A DNA stretch of 40,179 nt from Emiliania huxleyi CCMP1516 (Eukaryota > Haptophyta > Isochrysidales > Noelaerhabdaceae): the NCBI RefSeq assembly GCF_000372725.1, contig NW_005199274.1, positions 1 through 40,179 of the forward strand, given 5' to 3'. The notes below the pieces were generated by a model. The model made no database searches, was not told the DNA's origin, and saw nothing but the letters and a program-made list of their open reading frames with translations. Each line of letters begins with the position of its first letter. Position 1 is the stretch's first letter. The position numbers were made by a program, and so were the translations under genes. Below are positions 32,546 to 40,179 of the stretch, one piece after another.

Positions 32546-34258
32546 ATGCTGTCCTGCCGACCGACCCGCCTGCTCTCGCGCGCTCGCAGCAGCCACAGCA
32601 GCCTCGCCTGCTGCCGTCCTCGCCCGGGCCGCCTTCTTTCCACGGCCGCCAAGCCCGCCACGCCGACGCTTTCCGCGCCGACGCCGACGCCGCCGGCCGC
32701 CGGCTTCAGCTATGTCGGCTTTGCCAAGGCGTACCCCTTCGCCAACAACGTGCTGATCGCGACCTGCAAGACGTCGGCGGCGGACCTGGTGGCCCAGTGC
32801 GCCATCGAGCGGAAGCCCCTCTCCGAGGTCGACTGGAGAAGGAACATGGTGTTTTGCCTCTTTGGCGCCGTATATCTCGGCGCCTTTCAGTACTGGTACC
32901 AGGTGCGCGAGGCGTGCGCCGGCGAGGCGGCGCAGCGCGAGCCCGGTCCGACGCCCGGCGCGGCCGTCCCTGCCCTCGCCAGGTCAACATCTTCAAGCGC
33001 CTCTTCTCCAACGCCGAGCGCTTTTGCAACCTCTCCCTGGTGCGCTCTCCCTGTCGCGGCCTCCTCGTGCTCCGGCACTCACCGTCCTCCTCCTCCGCCG
33101 CCGCCGAACGCACTCACCCTCCACCTGCTCCTCCTCCGCCGCCCTCAGGTGGCCAAGCTGACCGACCGGCCCGGCTTGCTCGGCCTCGCCGGCCAGACCG
33201 CCATCGACCTCTCGGTGACCCGAAACTAGACGCAGACAACACGTCACATCGGTCTATTGCTCGTGTCTCGACGGTTGCACAGCCTCAGTCCCATTCCCCA
33301 CCGCCCCGCCCGCCGCCTCCTCCTCCTCCCAGGTGCTCAGCTGCGTCTACCTGCCGACGTTTTACGTCTTCAAGGCGCAGCGACCGAGATAGCCAGATCG
33401 CCCCAGACCGGAACGAGATCGGACGAGATCGGCCGTCCCTTCGCCAGGCGGGCGTCTTTTCCGGCCAGCTCGACCCGCCTCTCTGGCTCTCGGACGGGCT
33501 GCGCGGGTGAGAGGAGCTGAGAGGAGCTGAGAGGAGCGGAGAGGAGCGGAGAGGAGCGGAGAGGGGCAGTGAGGAGCAGAGAGGAGATGAGAGGAGCCAA
33601 GAGCAGCCGAGAGCAGCCGAGAGGAGCCGAGAGCAGCCGAGAGGAGCCGAGAGGTGACGAGAGGTGACGAGAGGAATTTAGGTACTCGGCCAACCTGAGG
33701 AAGGACGTGTCGGACGTGGTGATGGTGTGGGGCCCGGCCGACCTCGTCTGCTTCTCGGCGCCGCATCTCTAGCCGAGATGGAGCGGAGATGAGCCGAGAT
33801 GGAGCGGAGATGAGCCGAGATGGAGCGGAGATGAGCCGAGATGGAGCGGAGATGGGCCATGAGGAGCCGGGTCTCGCATTCTCCTCTTCCTCGCCCCGCT
33901 CGGCCGCGGCATGCCCCGGCGGCGTGCGGCGGAGGACTCCCGCCCTCCTCTCTCATCGCCTCTGTTGTGTGTGAATAGGTGCCGATGTGGCTGCGGCTGC
34001 CGGTGAGGCTCGGGCGTGCTAGATGCAGTCCTAGATGCAGTCCTAGATGCAGTCCTGGGTGGGCAGTCCACACACCCCTAGCCCTCGAGCCGGAGCCCAC
34101 CCGGGCGCCGCACACCGCACTCGCCGCCCCCGTACCCACAGACGGCAGGCCGCCGCATATCACTCACTCGGCCCCTCGGCCGCTCGTGTCTTTGCCGCAG
34201 GCACGTGGTCTCTTTCGTGTGGACGGCATACCTCTCCTTTGTGCGCGGCTCCAAGTAG
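32546..34258 (+). CDS. Mpv17/PMP22-family mitochondrial membrane protein, eight exons
   Basis: Exons 32546-32902, 32983-33039, 33149-33214, 33333-33374, 33448-33506, 33682-33757, 33979-34007 and 34201-34258 join in one frame for 247 residues. The N-terminus (MLSCRPTRLLSRARSSHS, then RLLSTAAK) is an Arg/Ser-rich mitochondrial presequence. Family landmarks follow: YPFANNVLIATCKTSAADLV, DWRRNMVFCLFGAVYLGAF, QYWYQ, VNIFKRLF, TAIDLSVLSCVYLPTFYVFK, the WGPAD motif, VPMWLRLPVRHVVSFVWTAY and LSFVRGSK. These are inner-mitochondrial or peroxisomal proteins with four transmembrane helices, linked to metabolite flux and DNA maintenance. Introns 4 (33375-33447), 6 (33758-33978) and 7 (34008-34200) start with GC, not GT; the others are GT-AG. 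Several introns hold tandem repeats. Confidence 0.92.
33507..33681 (+). repeat. Purine-rich 10-mer tandem repeat filling intron 5
   Basis: The whole 175-base intron after its GT consists of AGAGGAGCTG, AGAGGAGCGG, AGAGCAGCCG and AGAGGTGACG variants of a 10-base unit and ends GAATTTAG. It has no usual pyrimidine tract before the acceptor. Confidence 0.9.
33771..33856 (+). repeat. 21-mer tandem repeat in intron 6
   Basis: Four copies, the last partial, of GCCGAGATGGAGCGGAGATGA directly after the GC donor of intron 6. The GCCGAGAT core is the same as in the RING-CH intron near 16120-16160. Confidence 0.92.
34019..34054 (+). repeat. 12-mer tandem repeat in intron 7
   Basis: Three copies of CTAGATGCAGTC start 11 bases after the GC donor of intron 7. 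Confidence 0.93.
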
Positions 34259-34350
34259 GAGGAGCAGCCCCCCCCACCCCCACCCACCCCCACCCATGAG
34301 GACGCCATGACTGCATGTACCGGGCGGCGCTCAGCCCCTCCCTGCTCCCT

Positions 34351-34351
<1 letters not shown>

Positions 34352-34446
<95 letters not shown>
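34352..34446. repeat. (CT)n microsatellite
   Basis: About 95 bases of uninterrupted CT repeat between the Mpv17-family gene and the protease gene. Ser-Leu and Arg-Glu frames over it are not genes. Confidence 0.98.
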
Positions 34447-34448
<2 letters not shown>

Positions 34449-34928
34449 CGAGGCGACGCGCTATACACGCGATGTACAGAGTCTCGCGCATTGGTTGGGC
34501 GTCTGTGTGCTTCCACAGCGCGATAAGCGCCCCTACACCCACGCGTGCGCGGCACACGCACGCATTCTCATTGATAATAAGCCGATGCGAACGGGTGTTT
34601 CTGAGAAGCCCAAAATGAATTAAACTTGAAAAAAGAAAGATCGGTTACGCCCATCTCACAGTACGGACTGACAGTACTCAGATCTCAGTAGAGAGGGTTC
34701 CGTTTTTATTTATTTATTCATCGGCGCGGCGCGGACAAAGTGCATTGTCGGACTACTGTTGGCGGTTGCATCCAAGCGTTTTTTCTTTTGCAAAAAAAGA
34801 AAATTGCACAACGTTCCATCTTAATATTGCAATAGGACGGATATGCGCGCGCCCGAATAAGCTGTGCAGGACGGCCGTCGCCCGTGGAGGACGAGGGCCT
34901 GTCGTCGGCGTATCGGGGAAGTGCAACT
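34447..34928. promoter_or_regulatory. AT-rich region upstream of the protease gene
   Basis: 34610-34830 is notably AT-rich for this window, with TTTTTATTTATTTATTC near 34703 and a TTTTC/GAAAA foldback around 34780-34803. It is the likely promoter and 5' untranslated area of the gene starting at 34929. No TATA element can be singled out. Confidence 0.45.
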
Positions 34929-37900
34929 ATGCACCCCCGAGTGCTATTTCTGGCCACAGCCTGCTGCTTTGCTGTGACCCAGCCGGCCAGCACGACATGG
35001 TGCGAAAGTCGGTTGAAGACGTTGCGGGAGCACGTCGCCGCACGCCGCTTCGGTGAGGCTTATGACATGAGCACCTCGCTCGACCATTCGTCGCCAAGCA
35101 GCCTTCCAGCAGCATGTCTCGCGGATAGTCCCTACCAGGGGCTGGCAGACCTGCTGGTCCTCGCGGACGGCCCGTGGGTAGGTCCTCACCTGCGGCTGCG
35201 CGATCCGGGAGGTGACCCGGAGGTGATGCCCATTCATGCCTCGGACGAGTGGGCGCTTCTGACCACCAGTGCGATCAAGGTGACCGGGTTCACTCTCGAC
35301 GGAAACTTTGTGATGCTTTCCCACGGCGCGATCTCCAACGGGCAACGGGCCAGAGGCACGCGTGGGGCGGGCGACTACACGCTGGGCGAGAAGGAGATCC
35401 TAATCATCCCCGCCGTGCCGGAGGACCAGTGCGGCGACGACGGGGCAGCGGTCTTTGCAGGCGGCCTCGTCGATACGTATGGTGGCATCATCAACTACTT
35501 GCAGGCGGCCGTCGAGTTTGCCAATACCTTTTTCGACGAGGCGTCGTGGGGCAGCTTCCGGCTCAAGCCGACAATCGTGGCGCCCGTGTGCGTAGCGGGC
35601 TTCACGTACGCAGGCTGCGGCAGCTTTGAAGACCGAGCGCTCGGGTGGAATTCGTACGACCCGGTATCCGACGCGCTCGACACACTCGCCATCGCCGCTT
35701 GCGAGGACCAGCGAGGCCTCAGCCCGCTGGACTTCCTCTTCTACGGCGTCGTCATTCCGGGCTGCGAGGGCATCGCATGGTCGGGCCTCGGCTGGGTCGG
35801 CTCGCCCGGCTTTGTGATTAACCTGAACGCCAACAGCCTCGATCCATCCCTCTTGCACGAGCTGGGCCATAATATTGGCCTCAACCACGGTGCGCAACTC
35901 ACATCGCAGAACCGCGGCCGCGTCCTCGCCGAGACGACCTTCGTCGACGCGTGGGCATCAACGCGGCCGCTTGGCTATCAGGAGTACGGCTCGCTCGTCA
36001 CACTCATGGGCAAGGGCGAGACGCCCTCTGCCCAGCCCATGCTGCCAGGTAAGCTCATGATGGAGTGGGCATCGCGAGATGCCGTCGTCCGCGTGGAGCA
36101 GCCGGACGGCTGCGGCGTCTCTGGCGAGACATGCGGCCCCTACTACCTCCAGCCCACCGACAGCGGTACGTTTGACAGCGGCGCATTCGTCGGCGTCCGG
36201 ATAGCCTCGGAGATTGCGGACCGCTACTTTTGGGTGGAGCACCGGACACTGAGCGCCGTCGTCGGCGACAGGCCCGCAATCGTGGTGTGCTCGGCTTCGT
36301 ACAGCTCGAGCGCAGAGTCGCTCGGCGGCGGTGGCATCACCGGCATCACCGTCCTGGCGGACGCTGCAACGGAGGGCGACTCGTCAGCGCCACAGGTGCA
36401 CGAGATGGAGGAGCTGCTGCTCGATGCATCCGTCGATGGCTCTGGCTTGCCTCTGTGGGTGCGGGTGGGCGCCGCAGACTCGCGAGGGTACCTTCCAGTG
36501 ACCATCGCGGCGACTGCGCCGGGTCCGTCGCCTCCAACGCCTCCTGCACCTCCGGGAATTTTCCAGGGCTGCGACGACCACTGCTGCAACACCGTGATCC
36601 TCGACAACATCGAGTACACGCTGTACACGAGCGCGCCGTGCTGCTACGGCAAGTGCGCCTACCAGACCGTGCTGCCCGGGTCGAAGGTCTACTACCTGCA
36701 GTACGTCGCCGATGACTGGGACGAGTACATCGTGGTCGACAGCCTGTACAGCACGTCGTGCTTTCACCAAAATACCGTTGCCAGCCACGTAGTCAGCTTC
36801 TTCACCAACGAGGAGGTGGCCGACGCTGCATCTACTGAAGCGTGTCCCGTCGTCTCCCTTTCCGCCAAATCGCCCCCGTCGCCCCCGCCCTCTCCGCCGC
36901 CGCCGCCCTCCCCGCCGCCATCGTCACCACCACCAGTGCCCTCTCTCCCGCCGCCGCCAACTCCGCCGCCGCCGCCGCCGCCAAACCCGTCGCCCTCGCC
37001 GCCACCTCCACCGGTCCCGGAGCCGCCCATGCCATCGCGGCCGCCGCCGCCTTCGCCGCCGCCGCCGTCTCCGCCCAGGTCGCCACCACCGAGCCCTGAG
37101 GCACCGCCGCCAACACCACCACCACCCCTGGGCCCACCGCCTCCGTCGCCCACCCCGCCGCCGCTGCCGCCGCCGCCGTCGCCACCTCCGCCGCCACCGC
37201 CGCCACCGCCGTCGCCCTCTCCGCCACCACATCCGTCGCCGCCGCCGCCTCCCTTGAGCCCGCCGCCGCCACTCCCACCCCCACCGCCATCGCCATCACC
37301 TCTGCCGCCGCCGCCGCCCCCATCACCGCCACCACCTCCCAAGGGGGCGCCTCAAGCACCGCCGCGCCCTGCGCTGCCGCCAGCGCCACCTCCTCCACCC
37401 AGCCCACTGCCGTCGCCGCCGCCGCCCTCGTCGCCTCCGCCACCGCCGCCGCCTTTGTCTCCCCCTCCACCGTCGCCTAACGCGCCGCCGCCATCGCCAC
37501 CGCCATCGCCCCCACCGTCGGCCCCACCGCCCGCGCCACCCCTCGCGCCACCGCCGTCCCCTCCACCTCCGCCATCTCCTCCACCTCCGCAGCCGTCATC
37601 ACCGCCTCCTCCGCCTCCGCCCTTGCCTCCACCGCGCTTTCCGCCGCCGCTGCCAAACTCACCACCGCCATCACCATCGCCACGACTACCCGTGGAGTTC
37701 TCAGCGGTCCTGCACATGAAGCAGTACATTGCGATCTTGTGCGGGGAGATGTTTGTCAAGGATGAGGAATTGATACAGGACACGATTTGCTGGCTCGTCG
37801 AGCTGGAACCGAGAACAGAGAGTTGTTATTGCAACGTGAAGGGATGCGATGACTATGAACCGAACAACCGTTTCATCGACGTCATCATGCAATTCCCGAG

Positions 37901-38585
37901 TGGCAAAGTGGCCGAGGAGGCGGAGCAAAAGATACGGGACGCGACAGCGACTGTCGAACAGGCAAACAATTTTTGGCCACTGCTCGGAGGGAAGAATGCA
38001 CTTGCTGATCCGCCCGATGGTGAGCTGCCCGAAATCGAGGTGTCAACAAACGCTCCGCCGCCGCCGGTGCCCGCCCCTCTGCAGCCCCCGAATTCGCCGC
38101 CCTACCAGAGGACGAGCAATAACACGACCATCATTGTCATCGGCGCCATCGTCGGCTCGTGCGTGCTCGTGACGATTTGCCTGGCGACGGCGTACTTTAT
38201 CTACCAGCGGCGGTGTGCGCTGGCGTTGGGCTCTCCTGCATTATGGTCGGAGCAGCCCCTCACCCGCCACGGTCGGGATAGGCACGAGGCTGCTGAGCTC
38301 AAGCTGCAGGAGCAGCGGAAGCTGTCCGCCGCCGCAGCTGCGGCCGTTGCGCGCGACCGGCGGGGCATGCCGCCGGCGCGGAGAGGGGGCGGTGGGGGTG
38401 GTGCCGGCGGCGGCGCCCGTCGCGCCGGCGACCGTCGCGGCGGTTCGATCCCCGAATCGTCGCGGCGGTCGATCGACTCGCAGCGGCACGGCTCGATGGG
38501 CGCATCGCACGCGGCGTCGATGCGCTCGTCGCGCGCGTCAGCGGTACGGCCGTCTGAGATATCCCGCACCTCTGCCATGATTTGA
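34929..38585 (+). CDS. Membrane-anchored gametolysin-like (M11) metalloprotease with Pro-rich linker
   Basis: 1218 residues from the ATG at 34929, chosen because it gives a signal peptide (MHPRVLFLATACCFAVTQPAS). The zinc motif HELGHNIGLNH (310-320) is a full HExxHxxGxxH metzincin site, with a Met-turn candidate in SLVTLMGKGE downstream. Together with sequence such as GLGWVGSPGF this points to peptidase M11, the gametolysin family that digests algal wall glycoproteins. A Cys-rich module (about 546-640, CDDHCCNTVIL), a roughly 270-residue Ser/Pro-rich linker (about 647-920) of hydroxyproline-rich wall-protein type, and a compact module (about 922-1027) follow. A transmembrane helix (about 1066-1091, IVIGAIVGSCVLVTICLATA) and a basic Ser/Arg/Gly-rich tail complete it. 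The protease would face outward on a rigid stalk. Intronless as read, unusual beside its neighbours. Confidence 0.85.
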   Translation: MHPRVLFLATACCFAVTQPASTTWCESRLKTLREHVAARRFGEAYDMSTSLDHSSPSSLPAACLADSPYQGLADLLVLADGPWVGPHLRLRDPGGDPEVMPIHASDEWALLTTSAIKVTGFTLDGNFVMLSHGAISNGQRARGTRGAGDYTLGEKEILIIPAVPEDQCGDDGAAVFAGGLVDTYGGIINYLQAAVEFANTFFDEASWGSFRLKPTIVAPVCVAGFTYAGCGSFEDRALGWNSYDPVSDALDTLAIAACEDQRGLSPLDFLFYGVVIPGCEGIAWSGLGWVGSPGFVINLNANSLDPSLLHELGHNIGLNHGAQLTSQNRGRVLAETTFVDAWASTRPLGYQEYGSLVTLMGKGETPSAQPMLPGKLMMEWASRDAVVRVEQPDGCGVSGETCGPYYLQPTDSGTFDSGAFVGVRIASEIADRYFWVEHRTLSAVVGDRPAIVVCSASYSSSAESLGGGGITGITVLADAATEGDSSAPQVHEMEELLLDASVDGSGLPLWVRVGAADSRGYLPVTIAATAPGPSPPTPPAPPGIFQGCDDHCCNTVILDNIEYTLYTSAPCCYGKCAYQTVLPGSKVYYLQYVADDWDEYIVVDSLYSTSCFHQNTVASHVVSFFTNEEVADAASTEACPVVSLSAKSPPSPPPSPPPPPSPPPSSPPPVPSLPPPPTPPPPPPPNPSPSPPPPPVPEPPMPSRPPPPSPPPPSPPRSPPPSPEAPPPTPPPPLGPPPPSPTPPPLPPPPSPPPPPPPPPPSPSPPPHPSPPPPPLSPPPPLPPPPPSPSPLPPPPPPSPPPPPKGAPQAPPRPALPPAPPPPPSPLPSPPPPSSPPPPPPPLSPPPPSPNAPPPSPPPSPPPSAPPPAPPLAPPPSPPPPPSPPPPQPSSPPPPPPPLPPPRFPPPLPNSPPPSPSPRLPVEFSAVLHMKQYIAILCGEMFVKDEELIQDTICWLVELEPRTESCYCNVKGCDDYEPNNRFIDVIMQFPSGKVAEEAEQKIRDATATVEQANNFWPLLGGKNALADPPDGELPEIEVSTNAPPPPVPAPLQPPNSPPYQRTSNNTTIIVIGAIVGSCVLVTICLATAYFIYQRRCALALGSPALWSEQPLTRHGRDRHEAAELKLQEQRKLSAAAAAAVARDRRGMPPARRGGGGGGAGGGARRAGDRRGGSIPESSRRSIDSQRHGSMGASHAASMRSSRASAVRPSEISRTSAMI

Positions 38586-39166
38586 CTCACCCGGGGGCAT
38601 GTAGTTTTTATTCTGGGCTCGCCTGTACGATGAACGGAAAGAGGGGGGGGGGGGGGGGGCTCTAAAGAAGAAGCTAGCGTGCGGCCAGGGTTCGGGCTCC
38701 TAGCAGGATAGACAGGTAGGGGAAGGGGTCTGTTCTCTCTCTCTCTCTCTCTCTGACTCCTCGCTCGAGCCAAAAGCCCTACCTACCTACCTACTATCCC
38801 CGGGAGGCCGCAAAAACGAAGCGAAAAATAGGAATGGAATGAGTCGAGGAGCAAGCATTCGCGTAGGGAGGGTGGTACCTTCTGTGAAACTGAAACGCGG
38901 AACGCGATCTGTCTCGCGTTCCTCAACGCTTGCGATTCAGCTGTCGCGCCGCTGGATGATCTTGCTCAGCTCGCCGAGCTCGACCTGAACGCTCAGCGGC
39001 GCGACCGCTGAATCGCAGCCGTTCGTGCTGCCACGCATGCATCGTTGCAGTTTCACAGCCTTGTTATTGAGAAGAAAATACGTCCTATGGCGCTGTGCGC
39101 TGGTCTGTGAGAGGTTGAGGTGCGAGCCCTGGAGGCCCTGGGAATGGGGGGAGACTACCCGCGGGC
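38586..39166. other. Intergenic with mononucleotide and dinucleotide runs
   Basis: Contains G17 (38643-38659), (CT)10 at 38734-38754 and CCTACCTACCTACCTAC near 38777. GGAACGCGA (38899-38907) pairs with TCGCGTTCC (38914-38922) around TCTGTC, a nine-base-pair hairpin. No gene seen. Confidence 0.5.
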
Positions 39167-39642
39167 CTAGAAGGCCCGCGCGCAGGGGGGTGGGGCATTG
39201 AGACCGGTCATGAATGAGTGCGCGACACGCATGTTGCGAGCAGCGTTGTTGATGTTTTGCGCGTCGCCACAGACGGCGGCGCGCGAGAGCTGTTGCGAGT
39301 GGTGCTGGACAAAGCCCCGGGCGCTGCCGGAGGCTGTGCCGTAGTCGGTGCGGTCGACGGCGCTCGGGCTGCCGACCTCTTTGGCGAAGTTGAAGATGAT
39401 TCTCTTGGTCGGCGGCGCGATGCCGCCCTGGCTTTTGACGAGACAAATTTTGACGATTCCGTTCTTGACATGGAGCGCGTCGTAGTACTGTCCCTTGTGC
39501 CCTTTGACCCAGCCTTTACCGGTCGCATGGACGAGCGGGCCCTGTGACTTGTGGCCGCGCTCTTTGCACCCAAGAACCTTGAGCAAGGTTTGGTCGAGGG
39601 TGTTGCCGAAACCAAACTTGTGGCCCAGTGACGCACAGCGCT
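39167..39642 (-). pseudogene. 5'-truncated coding sequence of unknown family
   Basis: Read from 39642 downward the frame gives RCASLGHKFGFGNTLDQTLL, KERGHKSQGPLVHATGKGWV, GHKGQYYDALHVKNGIVKI, TKRIIFNFAKEV and DRTDYGTASGSARGFVQHHS, ending at a stop at 39169-39167. The composition and hydrophobic spacing look like real protein. I have the impression of a dispersed repeat family in algal genomes but cannot name it. It has no start codon: the frame meets TAG at 39643 exactly where the foldback element begins. It is therefore either interrupted by the element, an exon whose acceptor AG is at that edge, or part of the element family. Confidence 0.5.
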
Positions 39643-39644
39643 AT

Positions 39645-40179
39645 GTGTCGCCGTTATCGGGGCACGCTATCCTGTGCAGTCAGGGCAAGTGGGGGCGGGG
39701 GGCAGTCCCACCGGTCTGTTAACTGGTGTGTGGGTGTCTCCAGTCTCGGAGGGGGGCTTGAAGCTAAGAATATTTTATTTTGATGGCTGGCATACAGCCG
39801 TCGCAGCCATCGGCCGGAGGGATGGCTGCCGCGAATTCGACCCGGCCTTCTCGCCGCCCCCGACACGAGCGCAGGTGGCTTTGCTCTCGCTCCGCGAGCC
39901 ACCACACCCTTGTTCTGGATGGCTGGCGTCGTTTTCTCTCAGCCATCGCGTTGGAACGCTTGGTCAGGATATAGTAAGCTCAGCCATCCTCCGGCCGATG
40001 GCTGCGACGGCTGTATGCCAGCCGGTGTGGCATTAGGGAGGGGATCAAAATAAAATATTCTTAGCTTCAAGCCCCCCTCCGAGACTGGAGACACCCACAC
40101 ACCAGTTAACAGACCGGTGGGACTGCCCCCCGCCCCCACTTGCCCTGACTGCACAGGATAGCGTGCCCCGATAACGGCG
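39645..40179. mobile_element. Foldback element with perfect 136-bp arms, cut by window edge
   Basis: 39649-39784 is the exact reverse complement of 40044-40179. A second inner pair, 39785-39828 with 39981-40023, matches with one indel; a 20-base insert (40024-40043) separates the two levels on the right side only. The central loop is about 152 bases and repeats GGCTG/CAGCC motifs. The outer end reads GTGTCGCCGTTATCGGGGCA. There is no protein-coding capacity. Related single-arm sequence lies at 6372-6515. The right end and any target duplication are outside the window. Confidence 0.9.

Noticed and set aside
36764..37783. Long minus-strand Gly/Ala-rich open frames under the protease gene
   Set aside because: They are the antisense of the CCG/TCG-rich Ser-Pro linker; composition is fully explained by the plus-strand coding repeat.
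38937..39636. Alternative frames over the truncated coding sequence
   Set aside because: Only one frame has protein-like spacing of hydrophobic and charged residues; the others are shadows of it.

Overview
The window is nuclear DNA from a GC-rich eukaryote. Genes are interrupted by short introns (about 73-220 bases), coding runs are separated by microsatellites and minisatellites, there is one 100-base assembly gap (19291-19390), and no bacterial operon structure is visible. A plastid-style bipartite leader, a gametolysin-type metalloprotease with a huge Ser-Pro linker, introns starting with GC instead of GT, and uromodulin-like secreted proteins together suggest a unicellular alga with a secondary plastid. 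A haptophyte is my best guess. This is inference; no species marker is present.

Layout, left to right. 1-453 is a foldback repeat. 851-2068 (-) is a small protein kinase and 3011-3652 (-) a membrane/coiled-coil protein. 4046-5229 holds an (AG)n tract, a broken methyltransferase-like fragment, palindromes and a small repeat element. 5284-5928 (+) is a thioredoxin-fold protein. 5929-8187 is repeat debris with a copy of a terminal-repeat family and tRNA-like pieces. 8188-8826 (-) is a WKF-domain (C7orf50-like) protein facing a possible membrane protein (9164 +). 9908-12159 holds no convincing intact gene but has a frameshifted ORF, a minisatellite and a strong hairpin. 12160-14114 (-) is a two-exon extracellular protein with a uromodulin-type D8C domain. 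14870-15050 is a MITE-like element directly upstream of a RING-CH membrane ubiquitin ligase (15121-17761 +), whose long intron is full of repeats.

18281-20353 is a large inverted duplication with about 928-base arms around the gap. To its right lies a seven-or-more-exon gene of at least 1727 codons (20875-27024 +) ending in a protein kinase domain. Then follow a plastid-type protein (28242-29042 -), a PA-domain membrane protein with one intron (30266-32177 -), an eight-exon Mpv17/PMP22 gene (32546-34258 +) with three GC-AG introns, and a membrane-anchored gametolysin-like protease (34929-38585 +). The right edge holds a truncated coding sequence (39167-39642 -) against a foldback element whose 136-base arms match perfectly and run off the window.

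The genes do not form one pathway: this is a mosaic of housekeeping, signalling and cell-surface genes. The most distinctive signals are structural: the diverged palindrome, GC-AG introns, intron-restricted tandem repeats built on a CCGAG core, and at least three inverted-repeat element families lying close to genes. Exon joins were derived by reading frame and splice dinucleotides only, without transcript data.
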